NCBI GenBank assembly: GCA_903873415.1
Contig: CAIQOK010000019.1
Span: 1 to 64,000 of the forward strand
DNA length: 64,000 nt
Origin: an uncultured Verrucomicrobiota bacterium
Lineage (GTDB): Bacteria > Verrucomicrobiota > Verrucomicrobiia > Limisphaerales > CAIQOK01
Direction of reading: 5' to 3'
A program made the translations under genes and the position numbers. Shown here one piece after another: positions 63,121 through 64,000 of this stretch (position 1 is its first letter; each line of letters opens with the position of its first letter). A model generated the notes under the pieces. It saw only the letters and a program-made list of their open reading frames with translations, made no database searches and was not told where the DNA came from.

Positions 63121-64000
63121 ATGAGAACCCTGCTCTTCAAATGGATCTACTTCATATGCCTTCTGGCACTGACCACCTCGGGCGCCTATGCCACAGGTAA
63201 ACAACCCAACATCATTCTGGTGATGCCTGATGATGTGGGCTATGGCGATTATGCATGTCTGGGCAATCCCGTTGTCCACACACCCGCGGTCGATGCTTTC
63301 AAGAAACAGAGCCTGATGTTCAACCAGTTTCATGTCAGCCCCACCTGTGCGCCCTGTCGTTCCGCTCTGATGAGCGGACGGCATGAGTTTAAAAACGGAG
63401 TAACCCACACCATCTATGAGCGCGAACGAATGAACCTGAAGACGTTCACCCTGGCACAAATGCTCCAGTCAGCCGGGTACACCACGGGCATCTTCGGCAA
63501 GTGGCATCTGGGCGATGAAGAGCCTTACCGCCCCGAAAACCGCGGTTTCGACGAGGTTTACATCCACGGCGGCGGCGGCATAGGACAGACCTTTCCCGGC
63601 TCTTGTGGCGATGCCCCGGGCAACAGCAACATTGATCCTGCGCTCTGGCACAATGGAAAATTTGAAAAGACCAAGGGCTATTGCACCGACCTGTTCTTCG
63701 CACAAGCCCTTCGCTGGATGAACACCCGGCGCACCGGGGCAAAACCCTTCTTTGCCTACATCCCGCTCAATGCCGCCCACAGCCCGCTTGTCGTTCCGGA
63801 AGAATATTGCCGCCGCTATCAGGATGCGCCGGGGGTGAACAAAGCCAGCGCAAAATTCTTTGGAATGATTGAAAACATCGATACCAACTTCGGCGCCTTA
63901 CTCAAAAAACTCGACGACTGGGGCATCACAGAACAAACACTGGTCATCTATCTCGGGTCGGACAACGGCGGGACGGAGGGTGTTCAGATCTTCAACGCCG
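63121..64000 (+). CDS. Arylsulfatase, 5' part (cut by the window edge)
   Basis: 293 residues are visible, open to the window edge. Signal peptide (FKWIYFICLLALTTSGAYA), metal-binding PNIILVMPDDVGYGD, the formylglycine signature CAPCRSALMSGR (C-x-P-x-R with Cys to be modified), GKWHLGDEEPYRPENRGFDE, and the later IYLGSDNGGTEG with an Asp-Asn pair for metal. It should remove sulfate esters, probably from sulfated sugars. It needs a formylglycine-generating enzyme; only a fragment of one (92-271) is in this window. Confidence 0.93.
   Translation, partial: MRTLLFKWIYFICLLALTTSGAYATGKQPNIILVMPDDVGYGDYACLGNPVVHTPAVDAFKKQSLMFNQFHVSPTCAPCRSALMSGRHEFKNGVTHTIYERERMNLKTFTLAQMLQSAGYTTGIFGKWHLGDEEPYRPENRGFDEVYIHGGGGIGQTFPGSCGDAPGNSNIDPALWHNGKFEKTKGYCTDLFFAQALRWMNTRRTGAKPFFAYIPLNAAHSPLVVPEEYCRRYQDAPGVNKASAKFFGMIENIDTNFGALLKKLDDWGITEQTLVIYLGSDNGGTEGVQIFNA

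Overview
The window looks like chromosomal DNA of a Verrucomicrobiota bacterium, probably from the Pedosphaerales/Limisphaerales side, although this rests on gene content and not on a tree. The signs are prepilin-type exported proteins with the N-terminal [16 protein letters not shown] signal and an H-X9-DG motif, an arylsulfatase and a formylglycine-generating-enzyme fragment, GH172/DUF4838 sugar-degrading proteins, DUF885, DUF3500 and DUF2723-TPR proteins. The DNA is GC-rich, so many long open frames are antisense shadows.

Layout. 1-0.3 kb: 3' tail of a transposase-like gene and a formylglycine-generating-enzyme fragment. 0.5-2.3 kb: a DUF3050 protein and an outer-membrane protein gene broken by one stop codon. 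2.8-17.8 kb: a sugar-degradation locus bracketed by two prepilin-type proteins. It holds a two-propeller sensor kinase (with a 13-G tract), its NarL-type regulator, GH172, an internally deleted GH116, GH27, DUF4838 and an exported esterase. 17.8-20.5 kb: decayed DNA with a broken HTH gene and a dead IS3-family element. 20.6-22.6 kb: an eroded histidine kinase followed by a receiver-kinase protein. 22.7-26.7 kb: trpS, a kdsD operon and a GNAT protein. 26.9-32.3 kb: a drug-efflux set (ABC-2 permease, ATPase, HlyD lipoprotein) divergent from a CecR-like TetR regulator plus TolC. 32.5-38.6 kb: an esterase, the C-terminal half of CarB, and ileS. 38.8-48.1 kb: a DUF885 metallopeptidase-like protein, an exported methyltransferase, a porin-cytochrome operon (MtrB-like barrel, 8-heme and 9-heme cytochromes) and a GldG-like protein. 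48.5-53.9 kb: CBS-type inorganic pyrophosphatase, YmdB-type phosphodiesterase, DUF3500 protein, RNA m5U methyltransferase. 53.9-60.8 kb: an envelope polysaccharide operon (DUF2723-TPR protein, GT4, WecA-like transferase) converging on a ClC channel. 61.5 kb: an HU-like protein. 61.8-63.1 kb: decayed ISL3-type transposase and other fragments. 63.1 kb to the end: an arylsulfatase that runs off the window.

How the genes work together. The sensor/regulator pair probably controls the neighbouring exported glycosidases. CecR, HlyD, the ABC proteins and TolC form one trans-envelope exporter and its repressor. The barrel and the two multiheme cytochromes form a route for electrons across the outer membrane. 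No CRISPR array, rRNA or tRNA gene was seen.
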